Shown: positions 45,674 through 54,254 of the stretch, piece after piece
Numbering within the stretch: the stretch's first letter is position 1
How the letters are laid out: each line of letters opens with the position of its first letter
Assembly (NCBI GenBank): GCA_963741305.1
Contig: CAVUHL010000003.1
Span: 7,750,001-7,814,000 of the forward strand
Origin: DATMER01 sp963741305
Lineage (GTDB): Bacteria; Acidobacteriota; Thermoanaerobaculia; Multivoradales; UBA5704
Direction of reading: 5' to 3'
DNA length: 64,000 nucleotides
The notes under the pieces: generated by a model
Told to the model about the DNA's origin: nothing
The model's database searches: none
What the model saw: the letters and a program-made list of their open reading frames with translations, nothing else
Translations under genes and position numbers: made by a program

Positions 45674-47788
45674 GCGCGCCGTTCCTACGTTTCGGACCTC
45701 TGCTCCAAGGGGTACGCGGTCGCGAGCATCGACTACCGCCTCTCGGATACGGCAATCTGGCCGGCCCAGATCCAGGATTCCAAGGGAGCGGTGCGCTGGC
45801 TGCGCGCCAACGCCGCCATCTACAACCTCGATCCGGACCGTTTCGCCGGCTGGGGCGGCTCCGCCGGTGCCCATCTCGCCTCGATGCTGGGGGCCTCCGG
45901 GGATGAAGAGACGGTGACGGTTGGCAATTTCACGGCCGACCTGGAGGGCAGCACAGGGGGCAATACGGGCTTCTCCAGCCGTGTCCAGGCCGTGGTGAGC
46001 TGGTACGGCTACGGCGACGTGCTCCAGATGAATTTCTACCCGAGCACCCAGAACCACGACACGAACGGCTCCCCCGAGAGCCGGCTGGTCGGCGACTGGA
46101 TCCAGAAGGTACCAGAGCGCACGGCCACGGCCAGCCCCATCACCTTCGCCTCGCCGGACGATCCGCCCTTCCTGGTCATGCACGGCACGCTCGACGATCT
46201 GGTCCCGTTCAACCAGAGTGAGCTGCTGGTCGACGCCCTGCGCCGCAACGGGGTCCGGGTCACCTGGTTGCCGGTCCAGAATGCCGGCCACGGCAACCCC
46301 GCCTTCAACACCACGGCGAGCTACCAGACCGTCTACGACTTCCTCAAGGCCGTGCTGCTCGATCTTCCAGCCGCGACGGTCCGGGTGGTGGCCGCGGACG
46401 CGTCCGCCTCCGAGGCCGGGCCGGGAACGGCGTCCTTCACGTTCTCGCGCACAGGGAGCACCGCTTCGCCCCTCACCGTGCGCTGGGCGCCCGGCGGCAC
46501 GGCGCGGATCGGCACCGATTACAGCCTGACAGCCCCCTGGTGGGTCGTCATCCCCGCGGGAGCCGCCTCCGCCAGCCTGACACTCACGCCGGCGAACGAC
46601 CTGCTCATCGAAGGGGAAGAGACCGCCATCATCAAGCTGGTCAGCCATCCGGCCTACCGGATCGACGACACCGGCGGCTCCGCGGCCGCGGTCCTCTCCG
46701 ACAACGACATGGCTTCCGGATTGCCCACGGTCACGATCGAGGCGACCCTCCCCGCCGCCTCCGAGGTGGGACCGGACGACGGCTCCTTCACGATTTCGGT
46801 GAGCCCCTCGCCCGCCTCCGACCTCCTCGTCCGTTACGAAGTGTCCGGAACGGCCGCGAACGGGGAAGACTTTGCCGCGCTTTCCGGCGAGCTGACCGTG
46901 CCGGCCGGGATCTCCTCCGTGGACCTCGACGTCTCGGTGCTGAGCGACTCGCGGCTGGAACCCTCCGAGACCGTGATCCTCTCCCTGTCGCCCGGCCGTT
47001 TCTACGAGATCGGCTCGCCATCCACTGCGAGCGTCCACATCCGGGAGCTGGACGACGACTCGCCCATGCCGGTCGTCTCCATCTCGGCTGCCGATCCCTA
47101 CCTCTCCGAGCCCGGCGCGGACAAAGGCTCCTTCGCCATCACGCGCACGGGCTCCACGGCTTCCTCGCTGCTCATCAACCTGGACGCGGGGGGGAGCGCC
47201 GAAGAGGGGAACGACTTCTGGGGCCTGTCCTCCGCGGTCATGTTCGGGAAGGACGTGTCGCGGATCTTCATCGTGGTCGAGGCCAAGGACGACGGCCTGA
47301 CGGAGGGGCCGGAGACGGTCAACCTGTCCGTGCCGCCAGGGGCGGGCTTTCTCCTGGGCCCCTACGCCGGAAGCACGCTGACAATCGCGGACAACGAGCC
47401 CTCGCAGGGCGCCGACGGTTTCTATCCGCTGCCGCCCTGCCGCCTGCTGGACACCCGCGGCCCGGCCGGCCCCTGGGGCAAGCCCCGGCTGCAGGCGGGG
47501 GAGACCCGAGTGTTCGAGCTGGGGGGGCGCTGCGGCATCCCGCCCGACGCCATCGCCCTATCGCTGAACGTGACCGTGGCCGACCCCGACTCGCCGGGCT
47601 TCGTGACCCTGTTCGAGACCGGGCCTCCGCGCCCGAACGCGATCGCGGCGGCCTTCAAGGCCGGCCAGACACGCGGGAACAACGCCATCGCCAAGCTGAC
47701 CGGCTTCCCACCGAGCCTCGCCGTCTACTGCGGCGCCGCCACGGGCGGGATCGACCTGATCCTCGACGTGACTGGTTACTTTCGCTAG
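45674..47788 (+). pseudogene. 5'-truncated alpha/beta-hydrolase esterase fused to Calx-beta domains
   Basis: The readable frame starts abruptly after the sulfatase stop, within a BD-FAE type esterase: RRSYVSDLCSKGYAVASIDY, then the nucleophile GWGGSAGAH, the acid HGTLDDLVPF and the base NAGHGNP. The upstream HGGGW oxyanion region and any signal peptide are missing, and no start codon precedes the homology; GTG 45791 is the first. After about 46370 come three Calx-beta repeats (each with an acidic D/E..xGxED/NDF core) and a C-terminal domain (CRLLDTRGPAGPWG ... DVTGYF) of the kind found on secreted acidobacterial proteins. The stop overlaps the histidine kinase stop by 4 bp. Confidence 0.7.
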
Positions 47789-49722
47789 ATACCCTCGGAG
47801 ATGATCCGCAGCAGCTCGTCGATCTCGACCGGCTTGACCAGATGGTGGTCGATGCCGCTCTTGTTCGAGCGCTCGCGGGCCTGCTCGTCGCCGAAACCGG
47901 AAACGGCGACGAGCAACGGGGGACGGGCGGTGGGCTGGCTGCGGAGCCGGATGGCAACCTCGTAACCCGTGATGTCCGGGAGGTCGAGGTCGAGCAGGAT
48001 GGCGTCGAAAGCCTCCTCGCTCGCAGCCACCAGCGCCTCGCCGCCGCTGGTGGCTGCCCGCGCCTGGCAGCCCCGGAGGTTCAGCAGCTCGGTGAGCGCA
48101 GTGGCCGTATTGTGGTTGTCGTCGACGACCAGGATCCTCCGCTCTGCCAATAAAACAGCCGAGGTGCTCCGGGCCGGCGCCTCTGCAGCCGCCCCCTTGG
48201 CGAGCGGCAACCGGATGGTGAACGTGCTGCCCTGGCCGAGCCCGGCGCTGCGGGCCAGCACCGAGCCCCCGTGGAGCTCGGCAAGCTGCCTGACCAGGGT
48301 GAGGCCGATGCCCAGGCCGCCGGCCAGGGGGCCGCCATCTCCGCGCGGCACCTGCATGAAAGGCTCGAAGATCCGCTCGATCATCTGGGGATCGATGCCG
48401 AAGCCATGATCGCTCACCTCGACGACCGCATCCCCCTGATCGCTGCGCACCTCGAGCCGGATCTCCGTACCCGGATCGGAATACTTGGAAGCATTGACCA
48501 GCAGGTTGGCGACCACCTGCTCGAGCCGCCGCGGATCGGCATCGACATGCAGGGGCTCGCCGGGTAGAGAGACGGTCAGGCGCTGCCCGTTGTCGGCCAG
48601 CCGAGCGGCAGCCGACGCCGTGGCAGCCTCCACCAGCCGGGCCAGCGGCACGATCTGCCGCCGCAGCTCGAGCTTGCCGCGCGCGATGCTCGAGACGTCG
48701 AGCAGGTCGTCGAGCAGGCCGGTGAGCTGCCGGACCTGGCTGCGCATCATGGTCAGAGCCCACTGCTCCCGATCGGGGGCGATGGCAGCGATACCCTCTT
48801 CGAGCAGGCGCAGTCCGCCGTCGACGCCCGCGAGCGGGTTGCGCAGCTCATGGCCGAGCACGGCCATGAACTGGTTTTTCCGGCGCTCCTCCTCGCGCAA
48901 CTGCGCCATAGTCTGTTCCAGCGCCCGCCGCGTCGCCACCTGCTCGGTGACGTCGTGCGCGAAACACATCACGCCGTCGATCTGGCCGTCGTGGCGGAGG
49001 GGTTCCCAGATGAGCTCGACGCAGCGCCAGGCGTCTCCCTCCTTGCCCGCCTCGCCGGTGAGCGACAGCTCGAGCTCGCGGCTGGCGCCGCTCTCCCCCT
49101 GCTGGAAAGCCCTGTCGAACGCTTCGAGGAAGCCCTGGCCGCGGAGCTCCCGGAGATTCTCGGCGAGCGGCCGGCCGAGCAGCTCGCGCCCTCCCAGCAG
49201 CTCTGCGGCACGCGGGTTGGCGAAAACGCAGACATGGGCTGGCCCGTGAGTGGTCAAAACCGCCGCGGGGGCGCGCGCCAGGATCTCCTGCAGCCGCAGC
49301 CGTTCCTTTTCGCTCTCTTCCCGCGCCGTGCGCTCGCGCCACAGGCGGCGCGCCGCCTTCTCGGCCTCCTTGCGCTCGGTGATGTCGCGGAGCGAGGCCA
49401 GGCACGCGTTGCTCCCATTCCACTGCAGGTCGACGACGCGCATCTCGGCCACCCGGCCGCCGGACAGATCGAGCTCGGTCGTCTCGCCGGACACCACCGG
49501 AAACCCGAATGGGGTATCCAGAAGCTCCTCGCGGCCGCAGCCGAACAAGGCCTCGGCCGCGGAGTTGACGAACCGCACCGCGCCCTCGGAGTCGACGACG
49601 ACGATCGCGTCGCTGATCCCCTCGATGATCCGTTCGCGCTCGATACGGTAATCGGGCGCCTGGATGGCGGCTATGTTTGCCTCGGAGGCCTCTGCCAGGA
49701 CACTGTTATCGCCTCGATACAC
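47785..49722 (-). CDS. Hybrid PAS histidine kinase with C-terminal receiver
   Basis: The 645-residue soluble kinase has PAS domain 1 at about 25-125 (GISDAIVVVDSEGAVRFVNS), PAS domain 2 at about 140-275 (ILARAPAAVLTTHGPAHVCV), a HisKA helix with phospho-acceptor His near 292 in LGHELRNPLAG, and a HATPase domain with NLLVNASKYS, DHGFGIDP and GGLGIGLTLV. A receiver at 530-640 has ILVVDDN, phospho-Asp in AILLDLDLPD and LVKP. There are no membrane segments, so it senses a cytoplasmic signal. It lies 30 bp downstream of kaiC in the same direction and is the likely output or input kinase of the clock operon. Confidence 0.92.
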   Translation of the reverse strand: MYRGDNSVLAEASEANIAAIQAPDYRIERERIIEGISDAIVVVDSEGAVRFVNSAAEALFGCGREELLDTPFGFPVVSGETTELDLSGGRVAEMRVVDLQWNGSNACLASLRDITERKEAEKAARRLWRERTAREESEKERLRLQEILARAPAAVLTTHGPAHVCVFANPRAAELLGGRELLGRPLAENLRELRGQGFLEAFDRAFQQGESGASRELELSLTGEAGKEGDAWRCVELIWEPLRHDGQIDGVMCFAHDVTEQVATRRALEQTMAQLREEERRKNQFMAVLGHELRNPLAGVDGGLRLLEEGIAAIAPDREQWALTMMRSQVRQLTGLLDDLLDVSSIARGKLELRRQIVPLARLVEAATASAAARLADNGQRLTVSLPGEPLHVDADPRRLEQVVANLLVNASKYSDPGTEIRLEVRSDQGDAVVEVSDHGFGIDPQMIERIFEPFMQVPRGDGGPLAGGLGIGLTLVRQLAELHGGSVLARSAGLGQGSTFTIRLPLAKGAAAEAPARSTSAVLLAERRILVVDDNHNTATALTELLNLRGCQARAATSGGEALVAASEEAFDAILLDLDLPDITGYEVAIRLRSQPTARPPLLVAVSGFGDEQARERSNKSGIDHHLVKPVEIDELLRIISEGI

Positions 49723-49752
49723 GGCTTACCTTTTTGCAGGGTCCGTGCCAAA

Positions 49753-51276
49753 TCATTCCTGAGAGAAGAGCCCCTCCAGCCGCGCCAGCTCCTCGCGCGA
49801 GTGCACGGGATTGCCGCTCAAGATGCCGCTCACCGTGCGGAAGGGCTCGCCGAGATGCATCCCGGAGGAGTCGATGACCACCTCGCGGATCTCCTTGTCG
49901 TGCGGCGACCCGCGCATCTTGAGCACCATCAGGCCGCGCTTCATCTCGCCGAACATCTCGACATAACGCAGCAGGATGATCGAATCGGTCAGGCTCGAAA
50001 TGTGAGCTTCGGTCACCGACGTTCCGCCCACCAGCGTCGGAGTGGTGTTGGTGAACAAGCCGGTGATCGATTTCTGCTTGATGAACGAAGAGAGATCGAT
50101 CACCATCTGCCGGAACGCCTTGGGAGGGCCAACCCGTTCGAGCGCCGAGAGGGAGTCGATGACCACTCGCTGCGGTGCGAACTCTTCGATCATCCGCTTG
50201 ATGCGCAGCAGGTGATCCTGCAGCCCGCGTGCTTCCGGATACTCGCAGTGGACCCGCAGTACGCCATCGCGCTCCATCCGCTCGAAATCGACGCCCCAGC
50301 CCGTGGCGTTGCGCACCAGCTGCTCGTGGCTCTCCTCGTAGCCGAACAGCAGGGCACGGTCTCCCTGCTCGGCCCCGCCGGCGACGAAGTGAGTCACCGT
50401 AAGCGTCTTTCCAGTTCCCGTGGCGCCGGAGACCAGGATCACGGAATCGCGGAAGAACCCGCCGCCGCACATGGTGTCGAGCTGGGGGTTGCCGGAGCTG
50501 ACGCGGACGATTGATGACCGCTGCTCGAGGGGAATGCCGGTGAGCGGGATCACCACCACGCCGCGGTCGGCTTCGATCACGAATGGATGCTCGCCTTTCT
50601 GATGATCCGTGCCGCGAAACTTGAGCAATTCCAGCGTGCGCCGCCTCTGCTCCTCTTCGAGCACATTGCGCAGCACCACGACGTTGTCGGCGATGAACTC
50701 CTCGACGCCGTACCGGCCGACTGCACCGTACTCCTCGGTGCGCTCGGCGGTGAGCACCGCGGTGACGCCCATGTCCCGCGCGGCGCGGGCGATGCGGAAC
50801 AGCTCGTTGCGCACCACAGACGAGTCCTGGAATTGTGAAAAGACCGCGGAGAGGGAATCGATCACCAGACGCCGCGCGCCGATGCGCTCGACGGCGCCCT
50901 TGATCCGCGCCATCACGCCGCCCAGGTCATATTCGCCGGCCTCGACGATCTCCATCTCGGGATCGGGCGAGGCGTCCACGAAGGCCCACTTCCCTTCCCT
51001 TTCCCAGGTGGCCAGATCCCAGCCGAAGCTCGCGACGTTGCGGCGGATGTCGTCGGGGCTCTCCTCGAAAGTGACGAAGACGCCGGGCTCGTCGAACTCG
51101 GTGATGCCGCGCGTCAGGAACTGCGCGGCGAAGATGGTCTTGCCGCTTCCCGAGCTGCCGGAAATCAATGTCGAACGATTGGCCGGCAGGCCGCCGTAGG
51201 TGAGGCTGTCCAGGCCGGGAATGCCGGTCAGTACCTTGGCCGGTGGGAGCACCCGCTCGTCCGAAGGCTCCGTCAT
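49753..51276 (-). CDS. kaiC: KaiC family clock ATPase/autokinase
   Basis: The 507-residue protein has two RecA-like halves. CI: Walker A GSSGSGKT at 40-47, catalytic Glu pair 71-72 and LVIDSLSAVF. CII: Walker A GATGTGKT at 284-291, YEES at 313-316 and VVIDSLSALE. The CII autophosphorylation segment reads TEAHISSLTDSIILLRYVE, so the cyanobacterial Ser-Thr pair is Ser427-Ser428 here. The GEMKRGLMVLKMRGSPHDK block is well conserved. It should form a double-ring hexamer that autophosphorylates and dephosphorylates. It overlaps kaiB by 4 bp and lies in an operon with a KaiA-like gene and two-component genes. Confidence 0.96.
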   Translation of the reverse strand: MTEPSDERVLPPAKVLTGIPGLDSLTYGGLPANRSTLISGSSGSGKTIFAAQFLTRGITEFDEPGVFVTFEESPDDIRRNVASFGWDLATWEREGKWAFVDASPDPEMEIVEAGEYDLGGVMARIKGAVERIGARRLVIDSLSAVFSQFQDSSVVRNELFRIARAARDMGVTAVLTAERTEEYGAVGRYGVEEFIADNVVVLRNVLEEEQRRRTLELLKFRGTDHQKGEHPFVIEADRGVVVIPLTGIPLEQRSSIVRVSSGNPQLDTMCGGGFFRDSVILVSGATGTGKTLTVTHFVAGGAEQGDRALLFGYEESHEQLVRNATGWGVDFERMERDGVLRVHCEYPEARGLQDHLLRIKRMIEEFAPQRVVIDSLSALERVGPPKAFRQMVIDLSSFIKQKSITGLFTNTTPTLVGGTSVTEAHISSLTDSIILLRYVEMFGEMKRGLMVLKMRGSPHDKEIREVVIDSSGMHLGEPFRTVSGILSGNPVHSREELARLEGLFSQE

Positions 51277-51584
51277 GGGTTCTCCTCTCCCTGCGCAAAC
51301 TCATCGCGGGGCCGCACATCGAGCCCCAGCAACACCTTGTCGCGATTGGAAAGATCCCCGATCACCCGCCGCAGAGGCGGCGGAAGCTGCTTGATCAGCG
51401 TCGGCGTGGCCAGGATCCGGTCGCTCTCGGCCAGTTGCGGATGCTCGAGGACGTCGATGATCTCGATTTCATAGCGCCCGTCGAGCTCCTCCTTGCACAG
51501 CCGCCGGAGGTTGGCGATGGCGCGCTGGGCCCGCGGCGATTGGCCGGTCACGTATAACTTCAACAGGTAGCTTTCCACGTCCAT
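51273..51584 (-). CDS. kaiB: KaiB clock protein
   Basis: The 103-residue protein is a full-length KaiB: LLKLYVTGQSPRAQRAIANL, IIDVLEHPQLAESDRILATP and RRVIGDLSNRDKVLLGLD match cyanobacterial KaiB closely, including the thioredoxin-like fold-switching region. In the known clock KaiB binds the CI ring of phosphorylated KaiC, sequesters KaiA and promotes dephosphorylation. It starts at ATG 51584, 10 bp after the KaiA-like gene, and overlaps kaiC by 4 bp. Its closeness to true KaiB rather than to KaiB-like kinase domains supports a working Kai module. Confidence 0.96.
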   Translation of the reverse strand: MDVESYLLKLYVTGQSPRAQRAIANLRRLCKEELDGRYEIEIIDVLEHPQLAESDRILATPTLIKQLPPPLRRVIGDLSNRDKVLLGLDVRPRDEFAQGEENP

Positions 51585-51594
51585 CCTTCCCTGC

Positions 51595-52392
51595 TCAATG
51601 GTCGCGATAGAAGGTGACCAGGTGCCCCATGAGCTCGAGCAGCCGCACGCGGCCTTCCGCCAGGTAGAGCTTCATGCGCTGTGGCCCATGCTCGGCCTCC
51701 CGCTGCTTCATGGCGGCAGTATGCAGCTCGACGATGTCCCGCGGCCCGGCGCGCAGCTCGCCTGCTATCCCGGCGAGCCGCTGCAGCCTGTTATCGGGCG
51801 GCGTGAGCGGCGCCGGCCGCCGCTGGAGGATCTGCCCCACGGCGCGGTCCAGGATCTCCCCATACTCGCGTGCCAGCTCGGCGAAGCGGTCGGGGAAGGC
51901 GGCCCGCAGCGGCGCCGGGCGGCTGCCCGCTCCTGAGGCCGGGAGCTCCGCTTGATAGCTGGCAAGCACGGTCTTCACTCGTGCCACCTCCACCGCGTGG
52001 CGCAGCGAGCGCGCTGCCAAGGTGCCGTAGAGCTGCTCGGCGACCAGGTAGTCGGTGGCGCCGAGCTGCACGGCCTTGACGGCCAGCGGCTCGTCCCCGG
52101 CAGCGCAGAGCACGACGATCGGCAGGGTAGGGGCCTCCGCGCGAATCGTCACCAGGGGGCCGAGGCCCTGGTCGATGGGGGAGATCGGCAGCACCACAAC
52201 GTCGGTATCCCTGGCCGCCAGCCCAGCGAGGGTCTCCCCCAGGCTGGAGGCGCGCGCGAGAGCGAACCGTTCGCGCTCCGGCAAGCTTTCGAGCGCCGCC
52301 GCGAGCTGGGACGTCACTCTCCCAGCCGTATCCACGACGAGCACGCGAAGACGGCCGTCCGGGCTCAGGGGAGCGGCCGCGGTGCTCTTCAA
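51595..52392 (-). CDS. KaiA-like protein: receiver-like N-terminus and KaiA C-terminal-type domain
   Basis: The 265-residue protein starts at TTG 52392 within the stop of the response regulator gene. Residues 14-130 form a receiver-like fold (RLRVLVVDTAGRVTSQL, TDVVVLPISPIDQG, GATDYLVAEQLYG) but the phospho-Asp position holds Pro, so it is probably a pseudo-receiver, as in KaiA. The C-terminal 100 residues align by eye without gaps over 26 positions to the KaiA C-terminal domain: AREYGEILD, then RDIVELHTAAM, and RVRLLELMGHLVTFYRDH against KaiA's R..LIDVIAHL..MYR. KaiA stimulates KaiC phosphorylation. Synechocystis KaiA3 has the same receiver plus KaiA-C layout. No ATG start is available. Confidence 0.68.
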   Translation of the reverse strand: MKSTAAAPLSPDGRLRVLVVDTAGRVTSQLAAALESLPERERFALARASSLGETLAGLAARDTDVVVLPISPIDQGLGPLVTIRAEAPTLPIVVLCAAGDEPLAVKAVQLGATDYLVAEQLYGTLAARSLRHAVEVARVKTVLASYQAELPASGAGSRPAPLRAAFPDRFAELAREYGEILDRAVGQILQRRPAPLTPPDNRLQRLAGIAGELRAGPRDIVELHTAAMKQREAEHGPQRMKLYLAEGRVRLLELMGHLVTFYRDH

Positions 52393-52772
52393 TTCTGCCC
52401 CGCCAGGCGTTCCACTTCCTCGACAAACCGCGCTGGCGAAAGAGGTTTGACCAGATAGCCGGCGCAGCCGAGGTCCCGGGCCCGCTGGCGGTCCTCGTCG
52501 AGGGCATGGCCGGTCACCAGCAGCACTGGCACGCCGCGCGTGCGCTCGTCGAGCTTGAGGCGCCGCGTCACCTCCCAGCCGTCGATGCCGGGGATCGAGA
52601 TATCCATGACCACCACGCAAGGAAGAACACCGGCAACGATCCGCGATGCCTGCTCGCCGTCGCTCGCTTCGTGCACGCTCCAGCCGGCGTGCTCGAGAAG
52701 TGTCCGATAGGCGAGCCGGGTTTCCGCATCGTCCTCGACGAGCAGGATCGGCCCCCGCGCCCCGCTGTCCAT
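52389..52772 (-). CDS. Single-domain response regulator
   Basis: The 127-residue protein is a stand-alone receiver: acidic pocket ILLVEDDAET, phospho-Asp57 in CVVVMDISIPGIDGW, Thr/Ser in VLLVTGHALDED and Lys in GYLVKPLSPARF. It has no output domain, so it acts by protein contact or in a phosphorelay with the hybrid kinase at the other end of the operon. It is the first gene of the Kai operon; its stop overlaps the start of the KaiA-like gene. The promoter should lie in the 139-bp gap to the divergent EF-hand gene. Confidence 0.93.
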   Translation of the reverse strand: MDSGARGPILLVEDDAETRLAYRTLLEHAGWSVHEASDGEQASRIVAGVLPCVVVMDISIPGIDGWEVTRRLKLDERTRGVPVLLVTGHALDEDRQRARDLGCAGYLVKPLSPARFVEEVERLAGQN

Positions 52773-52911
52773 TGCCTGTCCTCCTGGGCGGGGAGTCTAG
52801 CATCCGGAGGCATCTCCCTTGCAGCCCCTGAACCGTGGCTTCGGGCCGCCGCCGACAGGTGTTCCAGCCGGCGGCGACATCTCCCATAAGCACCTCAACA
52901 GGAGGCCCACC

Positions 52912-53634
52912 ATGAAGATCAGATCGACCCTTTTTGGCGCTCTGCTGCTCTGCGCGGCGCTGGTCATGCCCGCCGCCGCGGACCAGGACAAGAAGCAGAA
53001 GGAAGAGCAACAGCAGGGCCAGTCCGAGGAAAAGGCCGCCGAGCGCGGCAAGCCTACCGAGGCCGAGCAGAGGGCGGACCAGGATGACACCCCCGGCGAA
53101 GATGCCATGCGCATGAAGGGGCTCGACAAGGACGGCGACGGGCGGATCACCCGCGCCGAGTGGCAGGGCAACGACACCTCCTTCAGCCAGCATGACAAGG
53201 ACGGCGACGGCGTCCTCGCCGGAGCGGAGATCACCCCGGGCGAGCCGCTGACCGACAACGAGGACCCTTCCGACGACTGGAAAGAGTGGTGGGACTTCCA
53301 CCAGGGCCAGTTCGACACGGGCGCCTTCGACGGCATGGACAAGGATGAGAACCAGTCCGTCTCCCGCGAAGAGTGGGCCGGCGGCTTCGCCCTGTTCGAC
53401 CGCCTCGACCGCGACCACAACGGGGTCATCACCCAGCAGGAGTACGAGGACCGCGAGTACCGCGGCATGACCCGCGAGGCGCTCTTCGGCAAGATGGACC
53501 TCAACGGCAACGGCCGCCTCGAGCCCTCCGAGTGGTGGTGGAGCCGCGACGCCTTCGCCCTGGTCGACCGCGACAGCAACGGCTGGGTCACCCCCGAAGA
53601 GCTCATGCACCGCGGCGAGCCCCAACCGCGGTAG
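52912..53634 (+). CDS. Secreted EF-hand calcium-binding protein, six motifs
   Basis: The 240-residue protein starts at ATG 52912 after AGGAGG at 52900-52905. A signal peptide (MKIRSTLFGALLLCAALVMP, ending AAA) precedes a charged linker rich in Lys, Gln and Glu. Six EF-hand loops follow: DKDGDGRITRAE, DKDGDGVLAGAE, DKDENQSVSREE, DRDHNGVITQQE, DLNGNGRLEPSE and DRDSNGWVTPEE. All have Asp at 1 and Glu at 12, so Ca2+ binding is likely in most. It would sit in the periplasm or outside the cell. A similar but smaller gene follows at 53838. A longer in-frame start at 52819 has no ribosome site. Confidence 0.88.
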   Translation: MKIRSTLFGALLLCAALVMPAAADQDKKQKEEQQQGQSEEKAAERGKPTEAEQRADQDDTPGEDAMRMKGLDKDGDGRITRAEWQGNDTSFSQHDKDGDGVLAGAEITPGEPLTDNEDPSDDWKEWWDFHQGQFDTGAFDGMDKDENQSVSREEWAGGFALFDRLDRDHNGVITQQEYEDREYRGMTREALFGKMDLNGNGRLEPSEWWWSRDAFALVDRDSNGWVTPEELMHRGEPQPR

Positions 53635-53641
53635 TTACCCA

Positions 53642-53670
53642 GCGCCCCCGGCCCGTTGGGCTGGGGGCGC
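53642..53670 (+). terminator. Strong hairpin after the first EF-hand gene
   Basis: GCGCCCCC (53642-53649) pairs with GGGGGCGC (53663-53670), with an inner GCCC/GGGC stem around GTT. It lies 8 bp after the stop codon. No U-run follows, so it may be a weak terminator or an mRNA 3'-end stabiliser. The rest of the 203-bp gap to 53837 shows no open frame or recognised RNA. Confidence 0.5.
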
Positions 53671-53837
53671 CATTGTTGGTACGGTCGTTGCAGTCGACCC
53701 TTTCCGTCCAGCAGCCGATGCCGATGGGCCGAGCCGCTGGGGACTTAAAAACCAGTGCTTGGCCAGCCGACGATGGCGAACCCCCCAGGGGCGCGCCCCA
53801 GCAAGAGTGTGGCCACATGGATAGGAGATAGACGACG

Positions 53838-54248
53838 ATGCGTACCTTCAAGCTCTCTCTCGCCGCGGTTCTTTTTGCTGCGACGGTTGCCGCGGCTGAT
53901 ACGGACCTCGAAGTCCAGTTCGTCCAGCTCGACGCCGACAGCGATGGCTTCGTGGCCCTCTCCGAGTGGAGCGGCGGCTACGAGACCTTCGATAGCCTGG
54001 ATAGAGACGGCGACGCCGTCGTCACCCGCACCGAGTTCTTCACCCGGGGCACCCGCTACAAGAGCCGCGAGGAGAATTTCCGCGATCTGGATGCCGACAA
54101 GGATGGCCGGTTGAGCGTGAGGGAGTGGAAGTGGGGCGAGAAGACGATGTCCGTCCTCGACCACGACGGCGACGGCTTCCTCAGCCGCCAGGAGTTCCGC
54201 TGCCGCCCGACCGGCGGCCGCAGCGCGCAACAGGCCGGGGGGAAATAA
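53838..54248 (+). CDS. Secreted EF-hand protein, four motifs
   Basis: The 136-residue protein begins with a signal peptide (MRTFKLSLAAVLFAATVAAA) and has four EF-hand loops: DADSDGFVALSE, DRDGDAVVTRTE, DADKDGRLSVRE and DHDGDGFLSRQE. The third and fourth are canonical; the second has Ala at position 6 (normally Gly) and may bind weakly. A GGAGA site lies at 53823. It resembles the upstream EF-hand protein in loop order and probably arose from it or from a shared ancestor. The gene ends 6 bp before the convergent TonB-receptor stop. Confidence 0.85.
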   Translation: MRTFKLSLAAVLFAATVAAADTDLEVQFVQLDADSDGFVALSEWSGGYETFDSLDRDGDAVVTRTEFFTRGTRYKSREENFRDLDADKDGRLSVREWKWGEKTMSVLDHDGDGFLSRQEFRCRPTGGRSAQQAGGK

Positions 54249-54254
54249 CGGCCA

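Noticed and set aside
52819..52911. Longer start for the EF-hand protein
   Set aside because: AGGAGG and a clear signal peptide support ATG 52912; the extension would bury the signal peptide.
51595..53625. A 676-residue minus-strand open frame extending past the KaiA-like gene
   Set aside because: Upstream of 52392 it runs antisense to the EF-hand gene and out of frame with the response regulator; the high G+C content leaves it open by chance.
53635..53837. Riboswitch (c-di-GMP or cobalamin) between the EF-hand genes
   Set aside because: A strong hairpin is present but the conserved core strings of these riboswitches were not found.
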